NCBI RefSeq assembly: GCF_021568855.1
Contig: NZ_JAKGUG010000014.1
Span: forward strand, 1-53,441
Reading direction: 5' to 3'
Source of the DNA: Dethiosulfovibrio russensis
GTDB taxonomy: Bacteria > Synergistota > Synergistia > Synergistales > Dethiosulfovibrionaceae
DNA: 53,441 nt
Part shown: positions 24,208 through 32,476 of the stretch, one piece after another
How positions within the stretch are numbered: the stretch's first letter is position 1
Layout of the letters: each line of letters begins with the position of its first letter
The notes under the pieces: generated by a model
What the model saw: only the letters and a program-made list of their open reading frames with translations
Told to the model about the DNA's origin: nothing
Database searches by the model: none
Program-made: the position numbers and the translations under genes

Positions 24208-25602
24208 GTGCTAAAATTTACGGACTCACTGTTAGGGGGAATAATTTTGTTCTATCTTGGATTGGCGGCCATAGTAACCCTTTTTCTCGCTCTGGGCTTC
24301 AATGCCTCCAGAAAGGTCTCCTCGTCGTCGGACTACGCCGTCGCCGGTAGATCCACCGGAGCGATAGGGGTCGGAGGGATAATAATGGGGGCCATGGTAG
24401 GAGGGGCCTCCACGGTGGGAACGGTTCAGATGGCCTATTCTCTGGGCCTTTCGGCCTGGTGGTTCACCCTGGGAGCCGGAACGGGGTGTCTGATTCTCGG
24501 GCTCTGGTTCGCCGGACCTCTCAGAGGATCGGGGCTGGTCACAGTGCCCGAGTTCCTGGCCGGAAAGTACGGTCGGAAGATGAGCGGTCTGTCCATGGCG
24601 GCGTCCTCCGCAGGAACTTTTCTCTCCATAGTGGCCCAGTTCCTGGCCGGAACAGCCCTGTTTCGCTCTCTCCTACCCATATCGGTACCGGCGTCTACGG
24701 CCCTGCTGGCGGTGCTCATACTGGGCTTCATATACGCCGGAGGGCTGAAGAGCTACAGCTCGGTGGGCAGCGCCAAGATGGTGGCCCTCTACGTAACGAT
24801 GGTCCTGGGGGCGATAGCGGCCCTGACGAAGCTGAGCTCTCCTACGGAGATATTCCGGACCCTTCCGGCGACCCCCTGGTTCGACCTCTTCGGCAGAGGC
24901 TTCCGGTCCGACGGCAACGCCTTGCTTTCGCTAATAGCCGGGGTCTTCTGCACCCAGATATACATACAGGGAGTCTTCGCAGCGTCCGACGAAAAGACGG
25001 CCAGAAAGGGGGCCCTCATGGCGGCCTTCTTCATCCCTCCTGTGGGGCTCATGGGGGTCTCCATCGGACTGGCTATGAGGGCATCGGGAACCGTGGTGGA
25101 ACCGGCTATGGCTCTGCCCGCCTTCCTGCTGGCCTCATTCCCGGACGCTCTGGCCGGAGTTCTGTGGGGGGCGTTGGTAATAACCGTCGTGGGAGCCGGT
25201 GCGGGACTGTCCTTCGGGATAGCCACCAATCTGGTGAGAGACCTGATCATACCCGGAGTCGGTTCGTCCGCGGCAAACAGGGAACTCTCCCTTAGCCGAT
25301 GGGCGGTGGCCCTGGTGGTATGTGTGGCAGCCGCCACCGGGTGTATGGTTGAGGGCAGCCTGATCCTTCAGTGGAGCTATCTGAGCATGGGCCTGAGAGG
25401 GGCCGGAACCTTCGTACCCCTCATGATAGCCATGATATGGCCCGACAGGCTGTCACCACGATGGGCCCTGGCGGCCAACGGCGGAGGGCTGGCGACAATG
25501 ATAGCCTCTGGGGTCATGCATACCTCCGTGCCTCCCATGGCAAGCGGTCTGGCGGTCAGCGCCGCGGTAGCTCTGTTCGGGATGACGAGGAAAAGGACAT
25601 GA
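24208..25602 (+). CDS. Sodium:solute symporter (SSS family)
   Basis: A 464-residue polytopic carrier with about 12-13 hydrophobic segments, of the Na+/solute symporter family. Characteristic parts are SSDYAVAGRSTGAIGVGGI (start of the core), GTVQMAYSLGLSAWWFTLG, and VPEFLAGKYGRKMSGLSM. The cargo is not evident. The start is uncertain: GTG at 24208 has only a weak site, whereas TTG at 24247 has AGGGGG about 8 bases upstream and would remove 13 residues. Its stop overlaps the next gene's ATG (ATGA), coupling it to an MFS carrier. Confidence 0.88.
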   Translation: MLKFTDSLLGGIILFYLGLAAIVTLFLALGFNASRKVSSSSDYAVAGRSTGAIGVGGIIMGAMVGGASTVGTVQMAYSLGLSAWWFTLGAGTGCLILGLWFAGPLRGSGLVTVPEFLAGKYGRKMSGLSMAASSAGTFLSIVAQFLAGTALFRSLLPISVPASTALLAVLILGFIYAGGLKSYSSVGSAKMVALYVTMVLGAIAALTKLSSPTEIFRTLPATPWFDLFGRGFRSDGNALLSLIAGVFCTQIYIQGVFAASDEKTARKGALMAAFFIPPVGLMGVSIGLAMRASGTVVEPAMALPAFLLASFPDALAGVLWGALVITVVGAGAGLSFGIATNLVRDLIIPGVGSSAANRELSLSRWAVALVVCVAAATGCMVEGSLILQWSYLSMGLRGAGTFVPLMIAMIWPDRLSPRWALAANGGGLATMIASGVMHTSVPPMASGLAVSAAVALFGMTRKRT

Positions 25603-26753
25603 CGGTTTTCTGGAGGTGCTTTCTAGCCGCCTATTTCATACAGGCCATGCTCGCGGCCGGGTTCCTCTTCCCCGTCGTGCTGAGCGCCGAGGGCTATTCG
25701 ATGACCGCCATAGGATGGGCAATGGCCCTCTTGAACCTGACGGCAATTGCGTCCCGCCCTCTCGGAGGCTGGGCCACGGAGAAAAAGGGGTTCAAGGGGT
25801 GTCTGATGCTCTCCGGAGCCCTGTCTCTTATCGCGACAGCCGCTTTATGGCTCATACCGGGACTTCCGGGGGCCCTTACCTTTCGGATCGTCCTCGGCAC
25901 CGTGGGAGGCATAGCGATGGTGGCGGTCTCCACACTACAGGGCCTGGTGATACCGGAAAAACAGAGGGGCAGGCTTTTCGCCATAATGGGAATAGCCTAC
26001 GTCATCCCTCAGCTAACGGTTATTCCCGCCGGAGAGTGGCTCCTCGACGGAGGACGGACATGGCTCTACCTCATGCTCCCCATGCTGCTGACCCTCTCCG
26101 CCTCGGCGGTAAGCAGAGGACTTCCAGCACCGGAGGATCTGAGAGACGAGCTGGACCGATCCGAGCCCTGGGGAAGCTGGAGAGATTGCCTGAGCACTCC
26201 GGGGACCTTGGCGATGATAATAACCTTGACGTCTTTTTCCATGATGAACTCTACGACACTTCAGTATCTTCCTCTGGCGATCAGGGGAAAGGGACTTTCG
26301 GCGAGTTTGTTCTTCACCGTAAACGCCGGGACCTGCGTGATTCTACGCTCCTTCGGCACCTCTATCGCCGACAGGGTTCCCCGTCCCGTTCTGGGAACGG
26401 TCTGCATAACGATTATGGCCAGCGCTCTGACCGCAGCTTTAAGGGCGTCCTCCCAGACCGGGCTGGCCCTGTGCGCCGTGGCATACGGAATAGGCATGGG
26501 ATACGGATTTCCCGTGATGATAGCCCTAATTCCCGACGTATACCCTCCCAGGCTCATGCCTAAGGGATCCTCCATGGGCATGCTCGCCATGGACCTGGGC
26601 TTCGCCCTCTCCCCTCTGGCCATAGGGGTCATATCGGCATCCTTCGGTCTGGAAAGGGCTATGCTGTCCATGGCCTGGGCCCAATACGCCATAGCCCCTG
26701 CCGGGCTGCTTATGTGGAGGGGAGCTCTCGGCAAGAAGGCTATAGATTTGTGA
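25599..26753 (+). CDS. Major facilitator superfamily transporter
   Basis: A 384-residue, about 12-helix MFS protein. The first cytoplasmic loop carries SRPLGGWATEKKGFKG (MFS motif A variant, G-x3-D/E-RxGR type), and the equivalent in the second half is IADRVPRPVLG. The ATG at 25599 overlaps the symporter stop by 4 bases; a longer in-frame reading inside the symporter gene is not a real start. Drug or metabolite export is likely from the family, but the substrate is not determined. Coupling to a sodium symporter could mean uptake and exchange or export of related compounds. Confidence 0.87.
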   Translation: MTVFWRCFLAAYFIQAMLAAGFLFPVVLSAEGYSMTAIGWAMALLNLTAIASRPLGGWATEKKGFKGCLMLSGALSLIATAALWLIPGLPGALTFRIVLGTVGGIAMVAVSTLQGLVIPEKQRGRLFAIMGIAYVIPQLTVIPAGEWLLDGGRTWLYLMLPMLLTLSASAVSRGLPAPEDLRDELDRSEPWGSWRDCLSTPGTLAMIITLTSFSMMNSTTLQYLPLAIRGKGLSASLFFTVNAGTCVILRSFGTSIADRVPRPVLGTVCITIMASALTAALRASSQTGLALCAVAYGIGMGYGFPVMIALIPDVYPPRLMPKGSSMGMLAMDLGFALSPLAIGVISASFGLERAMLSMAWAQYAIAPAGLLMWRGALGKKAIDL

Positions 26754-26789
26754 AAACACATTCCATTTAGCTTTTTTAGTAAACGAGGG

Positions 26790-26818
26790 TTTTCTGTATC
26801 CATTCTTTGTGATATATT
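26790..26818 (+). promoter_or_regulatory. Possible promoter for the DUF3311-SSS pair
   Basis: TTTTCT (26790-26795), 17-base spacer, TATATT (26813-26818), 40 bases before the ATG at 26859. The -35 box is poor, so an activator or another promoter is possible. Confidence 0.35.
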
Positions 26819-26858
26819 GCATGGGATCCACAACATAAATCCATACGGAGGTGGTCTC

Positions 26859-27077
26859 ATGCATCTTACTCGCGGAGAGCGTAAAGTAATCTGGTGTTTC
26901 GCGCTCATATTATTGGGGTATATTCCCCCAGTCCTGTCGTTGGTCAACAGGGTGGAGCCGGTAATCCTAGGCTTACCGTTTCTTCTGTTTTACTCTTTGG
27001 TTATGGTGCTTTTCACCTCGGGCCTGATGGGCTACGCTTACAAGGTCAGGGCCAGAGAGGACGGTGAAGAAGAATGA
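26859..27077 (+). CDS. Small two-helix membrane protein, DUF3311-like
   Basis: A 72-residue protein with two hydrophobic segments (VIWCFALILLGYIPPVLSLV and LGLPFLLFYSLVMVLFTSGL). The LGLPFLLFYSLVMVL pattern and the position directly before an SSS symporter fit the DUF3311 family, thought to be a small partner of the symporter. The ATG at 26859 has GGAGGTG 7 bases upstream; the longer reading from 26817 lacks a site. It overlaps the symporter start by 4 bases. Confidence 0.8.
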   Translation: MHLTRGERKVIWCFALILLGYIPPVLSLVNRVEPVILGLPFLLFYSLVMVLFTSGLMGYAYKVRAREDGEEE

Positions 27078-28543
27078 CCGTAGCGGTGTCCATAATTTTC
27101 GGTTGGCTCATCATAACGACCATCGTCGGGGTGATAGCCGGCAGAAACCAGGCATTCAGCATGGAGAACTACTTTGTGGGAGGCCGTTCCTTCGGGACTT
27201 TCCTCTTCTACACTACAGCAGCCGCCGAGATCTATAGCGCCTTCGCATTTTTAGGCCTGGCCGGATGGTCTTATTCCAAGGGAATGAGCATAGTCTACGC
27301 CATGATCTACAGCTCGATAGCCTACGGACTTTATTTCTTCATAGGACCCAGGATCAACCGCCTCGGGTCAAGACTCCACTACGTCAGCCAGCCGGACTAC
27401 ATAGAGGACCGTTACGAGAGCCGCTGGCTAGGCGTTTTCGTCGCCGTCATAGGAGTTATATTCACCATCCCCTACCTCCAGTTGCAGATCATGGGAGCGG
27501 GCATGATAGTACAGCTGGCATCGGGCGGAGCCATTTCCTGGAAGATCGCGGTTGTTATAAGCTTCATCGCGGCGGTCATCTTCGTCTACGTCTCGGGGCT
27601 CAGGGGCATAGGCTGGACCAACTTCCTACAGGCCATAATAATGCTCTTCGGAATGGTCGGCATAGGCTTCGTTTTCCCCCACCGTTTCTTCGGCGGAACA
27701 GCCAAGGTCTGGGAGATCTTACAGGAGATAAAGCCGACCCATCTGAGCCTTCCGGATAGCTCCGGGCTCGGTATCTTCTGGGTTTTCTCCGTCGCCTTCA
27801 TCTGCGGTCTCGGTTTCTGGATGTGGCCCCACATATTCACCGCGACCTATGCGGCCAAGAGCGAGAAGGTCGTTCGGAAAAACGCCGTAATACTTCCGCT
27901 GTATTCTCTGACCATGATCCCCATAATAGTGGTCGGGTTCACCTGCGCAGCCAAGGCTGGCATAGACCCGGCTTTCGCAGAGACGATAACAAAACCGGAT
28001 CACGCCATGCTTATCGCCCTGGTCAAGAACTTCCCGCCGGTACTGGCCGGTTTCATAGGTGCAGGAGGGCTGGCTGCGTCTATCTCCACGTCGTCGGGTC
28101 TTATTCTCACTGCCTCGAACCTGCTGGCCCGTAACGTCATTCAGAAGGGATTCGCCCCGGACATGCCGGACATGAAGGTCGCCAAGCTGGGCCGGGCCTT
28201 TGTCCCGGTGCTTACAATACTGGCGGTCCTTCTGGCCATATTCGCACCGTCCATGCTGGTCTCCCTGTTGCTGGTGGGATATTCCGGAGTGACTCAGTTC
28301 TTCCCCGCGGTAGTACTAGGCCTGTTCGCCAAGTGGCAGACCAAGACCGGCATAGTTCTTGGGCTTCTTGCGGGACTTGCTACGGTCATAGCCATAAAGT
28401 TCATGGGAGTGCCCTCCCCTATGGGGCTTCACGAGGGATTCGTCGGACTAATAGTGAACTTCATCGTTGTTATAGCCGTAAGCACAGTAACCCCCAAACT
28501 GTCCACGAAGACCCTGGAAAGGTTCGAAAGCACCCTGAGCTGA
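27074..28543 (+). CDS. Sodium:solute symporter (SSS family, MctP/PanF-like)
   Basis: A 489-residue, about 13-helix symporter. It shows the SSS core ENYFVGGRSFGTFLFYTTAAAE, SQPDYIEDRYESRWLG (second conserved loop), GLRGIGWTNFLQAIIMLFGM and GFIGAGGLAASISTSSGLILTASNLLARNV, the latter typical of Na1-site helix 8. Overall pattern is nearer to the monocarboxylate/pantothenate branch than to PutP. With the DUF3311-like partner before it and an M20 amidohydrolase after it, a peptide-like or N-acyl amino acid substrate is a reasonable guess. Confidence 0.9.
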   Translation: MTVAVSIIFGWLIITTIVGVIAGRNQAFSMENYFVGGRSFGTFLFYTTAAAEIYSAFAFLGLAGWSYSKGMSIVYAMIYSSIAYGLYFFIGPRINRLGSRLHYVSQPDYIEDRYESRWLGVFVAVIGVIFTIPYLQLQIMGAGMIVQLASGGAISWKIAVVISFIAAVIFVYVSGLRGIGWTNFLQAIIMLFGMVGIGFVFPHRFFGGTAKVWEILQEIKPTHLSLPDSSGLGIFWVFSVAFICGLGFWMWPHIFTATYAAKSEKVVRKNAVILPLYSLTMIPIIVVGFTCAAKAGIDPAFAETITKPDHAMLIALVKNFPPVLAGFIGAGGLAASISTSSGLILTASNLLARNVIQKGFAPDMPDMKVAKLGRAFVPVLTILAVLLAIFAPSMLVSLLLVGYSGVTQFFPAVVLGLFAKWQTKTGIVLGLLAGLATVIAIKFMGVPSPMGLHEGFVGLIVNFIVVIAVSTVTPKLSTKTLERFESTLS

Positions 28544-28570
28544 TCCAATGGTCCGAATTGGGACGATACC

Positions 28571-28603
28571 AAAGGGCTGGGATCTCCATCCCGGCCCTTT
28601 TTT
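28571..28603 (+). terminator. Intrinsic terminator between SSS and M20 genes
   Basis: GGGCTGGGAT / ATCCCGGCCC form a 10-bp stem (one G-U pair) with loop CTCC, followed by six Ts (28598-28603). It ends the DUF3311-SSS unit, or reduces read-through to the amidohydrolase, whose ribosome site follows within 5 bases. Confidence 0.85.
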
Positions 28604-28618
28604 GAAGGAGGAGTAAAA

Positions 28619-29806
28619 ATGCTCGACAACATAAAGAAAAAAGCCAAAGAGATCAAAGGCGACATCGCCGCCTGGAGGCATCACTTTCACAGTCACCCGG
28701 AGCTCTCCTATCAGGAGACCGAGACCGCGGCAAGAATAGCCTCCATTCTTAGGGATATGGGCTACGACGACGTAAAGGTCGGCTGTAAGGGCAGAGATAT
28801 CTGCGTGGTCGCCGACCTCGACACGGGAAGACCGGGAAGGTGCATAGCCCTCAGGGCCGACATCGACGCACTGGCGGTTCAGGAAGAAAGGGACGTCCCC
28901 TACCGTTCGAAAAACGACGGAGTGATGCACGCCTGCGGACACGACGCCCACGCCTCGATGCTTCTGGGGGCGGCGAAGATATTGAAAGACATCGAGCCGG
29001 AGCTGAAAGGCAAGGTACGGCTTATCTTCCAGCACGCCGAGGAACGGGGCGGAGGCGCTAGGGAGCTGGTGGAGGAAGGAGTTCTGGACGGCGTGGACGC
29101 CGTTTTCGGCCAGCATATATGGTCCCCCGTTCCAAGCGGATCCATAAGCTACTGTTACGGTCCCACCATGGCCTCGGCCGATCAGTTCGAGCTCAGAATT
29201 CAGGGCAAGGGAGGGCACGGATCGATGCCTCACCTATCGATAGACCCGGTGGTGGCGGCCTGTTCGGTAGTGTCAGCCTGGCAGACCATAGTGAGCAGAG
29301 AGGTGGACCCTCTGGACGCGGCGGTTATCTCCGTAGGCGAGATAAAAAGCGGCAGCGTTTTCAACGCCATTCCCGACTCGGCCACGATAAAGGGAACCAC
29401 CCGCACCTTCGACCCTGCCGTGAGGGAGTTGCTGGCAAAGAGGATGGAGGAGACAGCTGTGGCCATATGCTCCGGCCTGAGGTGCCAAGCCGAGTTCGAA
29501 TATAAATTCATGCTTCCCCCGACGATAACGGACCCGGAATTCACCCGTTTCGCCGTCGAGGTGGCAAAGAAGGTTCTGGGAGAGGACAAGGTCGTAGAGG
29601 CCAGGCCCACCATGGGAGCCGAGGACTTCAGCTACTACCTTCAGGAACGGCCGGGAACCTTCATGTTCCTGGGAACCGGAAACGAGGATAAGGACATGAC
29701 CTATCCTCAACATCATCCGAAATACTGCGTCGACGACGATGTCCTGGACCTGGGAGCGGCCATGTCGGCATCCATAGCCTGGTCCTATCTGAAAGAAGGA
29801 GAATAG
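28619..29806 (+). CDS. M20-family amidohydrolase/carboxypeptidase
   Basis: A 395-residue zinc enzyme of the HipO/AbgB/IAA-hydrolase branch of M20 peptidases, which cleaves N-acyl amino acids or aminoacyl amides. Metal ligands and active-site parts are HACGHDAHASMLLGAAKIL (about 101-119), the general-base Glu pair in QHAEERGGGARELVEEG, the dimerisation-domain GKGGHGSMPH, and GAEDFSYYL near the C-terminus. The family start HHFHSHPELSYQETETA is intact. AAGGAGGAG precedes the ATG. It is cytoplasmic (no signal peptide), matching import of its substrate by the preceding symporter. Confidence 0.92.
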   Translation: MLDNIKKKAKEIKGDIAAWRHHFHSHPELSYQETETAARIASILRDMGYDDVKVGCKGRDICVVADLDTGRPGRCIALRADIDALAVQEERDVPYRSKNDGVMHACGHDAHASMLLGAAKILKDIEPELKGKVRLIFQHAEERGGGARELVEEGVLDGVDAVFGQHIWSPVPSGSISYCYGPTMASADQFELRIQGKGGHGSMPHLSIDPVVAACSVVSAWQTIVSREVDPLDAAVISVGEIKSGSVFNAIPDSATIKGTTRTFDPAVRELLAKRMEETAVAICSGLRCQAEFEYKFMLPPTITDPEFTRFAVEVAKKVLGEDKVVEARPTMGAEDFSYYLQERPGTFMFLGTGNEDKDMTYPQHHPKYCVDDDVLDLGAAMSASIAWSYLKEGE

Positions 29807-29808
29807 AA

Positions 29809-29857
29809 AACTCGGAGGGGAGCCGGCTTGAGAACCGGTTCCCCTCCGAGTTTTCGG
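29809..29857. terminator. Bidirectional terminator between M20 and subtilase genes
   Basis: A long imperfect stem (AACTCGGAGGGGA..CCGG / CCGG..TCCCCTCCGAGTTTT) between two convergent genes, with A/T runs at both ends (AAAACTCGG and GAGTTTTC), so it can work in both directions. Confidence 0.8.
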
Positions 29858-29868
29858 ATAGAGACGGC

Positions 29869-31593
29869 CTATCGCCTGAACTTGAACAGCATCAGAGGCA
29901 GGACCAACATAGCAGCAGCAGGGGCGAAACCGACGGCACATCCTCCGCCTATTCCTTCATCGAAGAAGGAAGATGTGACCGACACCGTCGCGCTGTCCGA
30001 TACGGAGCTGCCGTCGTTGCTTTTGGCGTAGATAGTTGCTGTACCGGCCTTTACGGCGGTAACCACTCCTTTTCCGGAAACAGTGGCCACGTTCGGGTCG
30101 TTTGACGACCAGGCAACCATGCTGTTTGTGGCGTTTGAAGGCCCTACGGTTACGGACAGAGTGACCGACCCGCCCTCTTTGAGACTCAGGGACTTCTGAG
30201 CGCTAGGGATGACGACGGATGCGACGGGAACGACTGCCTTGGCTCCCCTCAGGACGTCGAGAAGGTTGAGGTTACCTCCGGTAGAGACCTTGCCGGATAC
30301 CTTCGAATTGGCCGTCACGTTGGCCAGTATCCGTGATTTTATCTCCCCGGCGGAAAGGCCCGGGGCGTGGGCGGCTAAAAGGGCAGCGGCGCCCGCCACG
30401 TGAGGGGTCGCCATGGAGGTTCCTCCGTAGACATCGTAGCTGTTTCCGGGAACGGTGCTCCAGATCTTCACCCCGGGAGCGGCCAGATGGACGAAGTTCG
30501 GGCTGTAGTTGGAAAAGTCGGCCTTGACGTCGTCGCTCGCTATGGCAGCGACGGTGATCATGTTATCGAACTGGAAGCAGGCCGGATAGGGCCTCTGTCC
30601 CCTCAGGTCGATCCAGTCACCGTCTCTATTCTCGAAACCGTTGGGAGAATCTATGTCCTGATATTCGTTGCCCGCCGCCACCACCAGGACTATACCGGCA
30701 TCGGAGACGGCCTTATACGACAGAGCATAGGCGTTTGAATCGGGGTTATATATAGGGAACCCCCAACCGCCCAGGGACATGTTGGCGACCTTTATGTTCA
30801 ACCCTCTGTTTTTCTGAGCCACGACGTAGTCGAGCCCCGCCAGTATCTGATCGCCGGTCCCCTCTCCACCTTCGTTGAGGACCCTGACGGGCAGGAGGGT
30901 GACCGCCCAGTTTACCCCTACCACGCCTATATCGTTGCTTCCCACCGCCCCGATCGTGCCTGCCACATGAGATCCATGTCCGTTGCCGTCCATGGGGAAA
31001 TAATCGCCATCGATCGCATCGTAGCCCCATCTACCATCCAGGTCTTTGCCGATGTTTTCCGCAAGATCCACGTGGTTGTAGTCCACCCCGGTGTCTATCA
31101 CCGCCACCACGACGCTTTTATCGCCGGAGCAGATATCCCAGGCCTCAGGAGCTTTTATATGGTCCATCCCCCAAAGATCACCGCTCGTATAGTAAGGGTC
31201 CGATGGAATAGCGGACGCTCTCACTATATAGTTTGGAGAGGCATCCAACACTTCAGGCAGCTCTCTAAGCTTGGCCAGAAGTTCCTCGGTGGTCTTTCCC
31301 GCCGCCTTTACGTGAATCACGTTCTTCCCCGCCTCCGCGGCTATTGAGGAGAAAACCTTTGCCGACTCGGCGCCGACGGCGGATTTCAACGACTCGGCCT
31401 GAGAGAAAAGCTTGGTTTTGAAGGCGGACGAATGGGATGCGGAGGTTCCGACAGTCCCCTTCAACACCACCAGGGCCTCTCCCTCGACGTAGTTTCTCCC
31501 CGAAAGGGAGGCACAGGCAAGAGAGGAAATGCCGATAGAAAGAGAGATGGCTAAGAACAGATAAAAAAGCGTTTTTTTAAACAAAACGAACAC
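29869..31593 (-). CDS. Secreted subtilisin-like serine protease (S8) with Big2-like domain and Synergist-CTERM-like sorting tail
   Basis: A 574-residue exported protease. Order: signal peptide (~1-28), I9 propeptide (~36-125), S8 catalytic domain (~138-430) with Asp167 in AVIDTGVDYNHVDL, His206 in GNGHGSHVAGTIG, oxyanion Asn309 in AAGNE and Ser393 in GGTSMATPHVAGAAAL, then a Big2-like Ig domain (~455-541: ASVVIPSAQKSLSLKEGG to VVTAVKAGTATIYA), and a C-terminal tail GGGCAVGFAP followed by a hydrophobic stretch ending KFRR. All catalytic residues are present. The tail matches the known Synergist-CTERM sorting pattern and implies processing and surface anchoring through the Cys. Start choice between GTG 31593 and TTG 31584 is open. 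It follows two small secreted proteins in one operon. Confidence 0.92.
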   Translation of the reverse strand: MFVLFKKTLFYLFLAISLSIGISSLACASLSGRNYVEGEALVVLKGTVGTSASHSSAFKTKLFSQAESLKSAVGAESAKVFSSIAAEAGKNVIHVKAAGKTTEELLAKLRELPEVLDASPNYIVRASAIPSDPYYTSGDLWGMDHIKAPEAWDICSGDKSVVVAVIDTGVDYNHVDLAENIGKDLDGRWGYDAIDGDYFPMDGNGHGSHVAGTIGAVGSNDIGVVGVNWAVTLLPVRVLNEGGEGTGDQILAGLDYVVAQKNRGLNIKVANMSLGGWGFPIYNPDSNAYALSYKAVSDAGIVLVVAAGNEYQDIDSPNGFENRDGDWIDLRGQRPYPACFQFDNMITVAAIASDDVKADFSNYSPNFVHLAAPGVKIWSTVPGNSYDVYGGTSMATPHVAGAAALLAAHAPGLSAGEIKSRILANVTANSKVSGKVSTGGNLNLLDVLRGAKAVVPVASVVIPSAQKSLSLKEGGSVTLSVTVGPSNATNSMVAWSSNDPNVATVSGKGVVTAVKAGTATIYAKSNDGSSVSDSATVSVTSSFFDEGIGGGCAVGFAPAAAMLVLPLMLFKFRR

Positions 31594-31605
31594 CGACCTT
31601 TCTAA

Positions 31606-32013
31606 TCAGATACCTTTTTTGGACGTCCCCACGGGAGTCGATATCATTTTCTGAACCTCGTTAGGAGAGACCGCCTCTATAAACGGATCGGATCTCATAT
31701 CCTCCAGGAGCTCTGTCTCGAACTTTCCGTCAATGGCAGCCCTGTCGCTTATCACGAAGAACATTCCCTTTCCGCTGGAGCGGGAGATGGCACTGAAGCT
31801 GTTTTTCACCTCCACCCCGTATCTCACGGACAGATACTCGGCCTGAAAATCCAACATTACCGAAACCGCCACGTCCCTATCGCTTCCGTCGAAGTCCATG
31901 ACGGCCTCTCTGGCCTTGAAGAGAACCATGTACTCCCCCGGGACCACCTCGGAAGCGAAAGCAGAACCGATACCCAGACAGATAAGACACAGCGCACAGG
32001 CTAAAATTCTCAA
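31606..32013 (-). CDS. Stand-alone I9-like propeptide/protease-inhibitor protein
   Basis: A 135-residue exported protein: signal peptide MRILACALCLICLGIGSAFA, then one domain resembling the subtilisin propeptide (I9): GEYMVLFKARE, FQAEYLSVRYGVEVKNSFSA, GMFFVISD, LLEDMRSDPFIEAVSPNEVQ. In subtilases this fold acts as intramolecular chaperone and inhibitor. The TTG start at 32013 is chosen because AGGAGG lies 7 bases upstream. It stands 12 bases before the S8 protease, which has its own propeptide, so it may be a separate inhibitor protecting the cell from the protease. That role is inferred, not shown. Confidence 0.75.
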   Translation of the reverse strand: MRILACALCLICLGIGSAFASEVVPGEYMVLFKAREAVMDFDGSDRDVAVSVMLDFQAEYLSVRYGVEVKNSFSAISRSSGKGMFFVISDRAAIDGKFETELLEDMRSDPFIEAVSPNEVQKMISTPVGTSKKGI

Positions 32014-32026
32014 AACCACCCCTCCT

Positions 32027-32317
32027 CTAGAACCGTTTTTCAGATACTGTAACTAATATTGCCACCCGTTCCGGCGCTCTATCGACCTCCCATGAACGGG
32101 AGTAATCCAGGAGAATCACCGATCTCCCCTCTTCCAAGGCCCGGAACAGCCAGATCTCATGGCCGGGGGCTCCCGTCATGGGACGGCCGCAGACATCCCT
32201 GACCACCCCGGACAAGCTTACGTGAGAACGAGCCCATAGAGACTGCGGGAAGGCCAGGAAAAGACAGCCCAGGAACAGAACCACGAAGGCAAAAAGCCAC
32301 TCCGATCTGAATCTCAA
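32027..32317 (-). CDS. Small exported protein of unknown function
   Basis: A 96-residue protein with an N-terminal signal or anchor (LFAFVVLFLGCLFLAFPQSL) and a short mature part (about 30-96) predicted as beta-rich: HVSLSGVVRDVCGRPMTGAPG, IWLFRALEEG and VAILVTVSE, with one internal Cys. The ATG has AAAGGAGGAGG about 10 bases upstream. It is the first gene of the operon with the I9-like protein and subtilase. The SLSGVVRDVCGRPMTGA segment loosely recalls carboxypeptidase-regulatory-like beta-sandwich starts. I do not recognise the family. Confidence 0.65.
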   Translation of the reverse strand: MRFRSEWLFAFVVLFLGCLFLAFPQSLWARSHVSLSGVVRDVCGRPMTGAPGHEIWLFRALEEGRSVILLDYSRSWEVDRAPERVAILVTVSEKRF

Positions 32318-32404
32318 TATACCTCCTCCTTTCAGCGTACAGCTTTACACCATAATACATCAAAACTTATCTGAAAAGAGTACTGCCGGACGATAAAAGC
32401 AAAA

Positions 32405-32442
32405 GCCCGTCGATCATGCTGATCGACGGGCTTTTGCTTTTC
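32405..32442. terminator. Bidirectional intrinsic terminator
   Basis: AAAAGCCCGTCGATCA / TGATCGACGGGCTTTT form a long stem with a short loop, and T-runs follow on both strands (CTTTTGCTTTT on plus; CTTTTGCTTTT on minus). Its minus-strand reading ends the unit containing the CTERM protein and the YdjM-like gene. Confidence 0.85.
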
Positions 32443-32476
32443 ACCGGTGTGAAGCTACCGGCATAAAAATCCTATC

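Noticed and set aside
25371-25598. Upstream extension of the MFS gene by 76 codons
   Set aside because: That part lies within the symporter coding region; the ATG overlapping its stop gives a normal MFS start.
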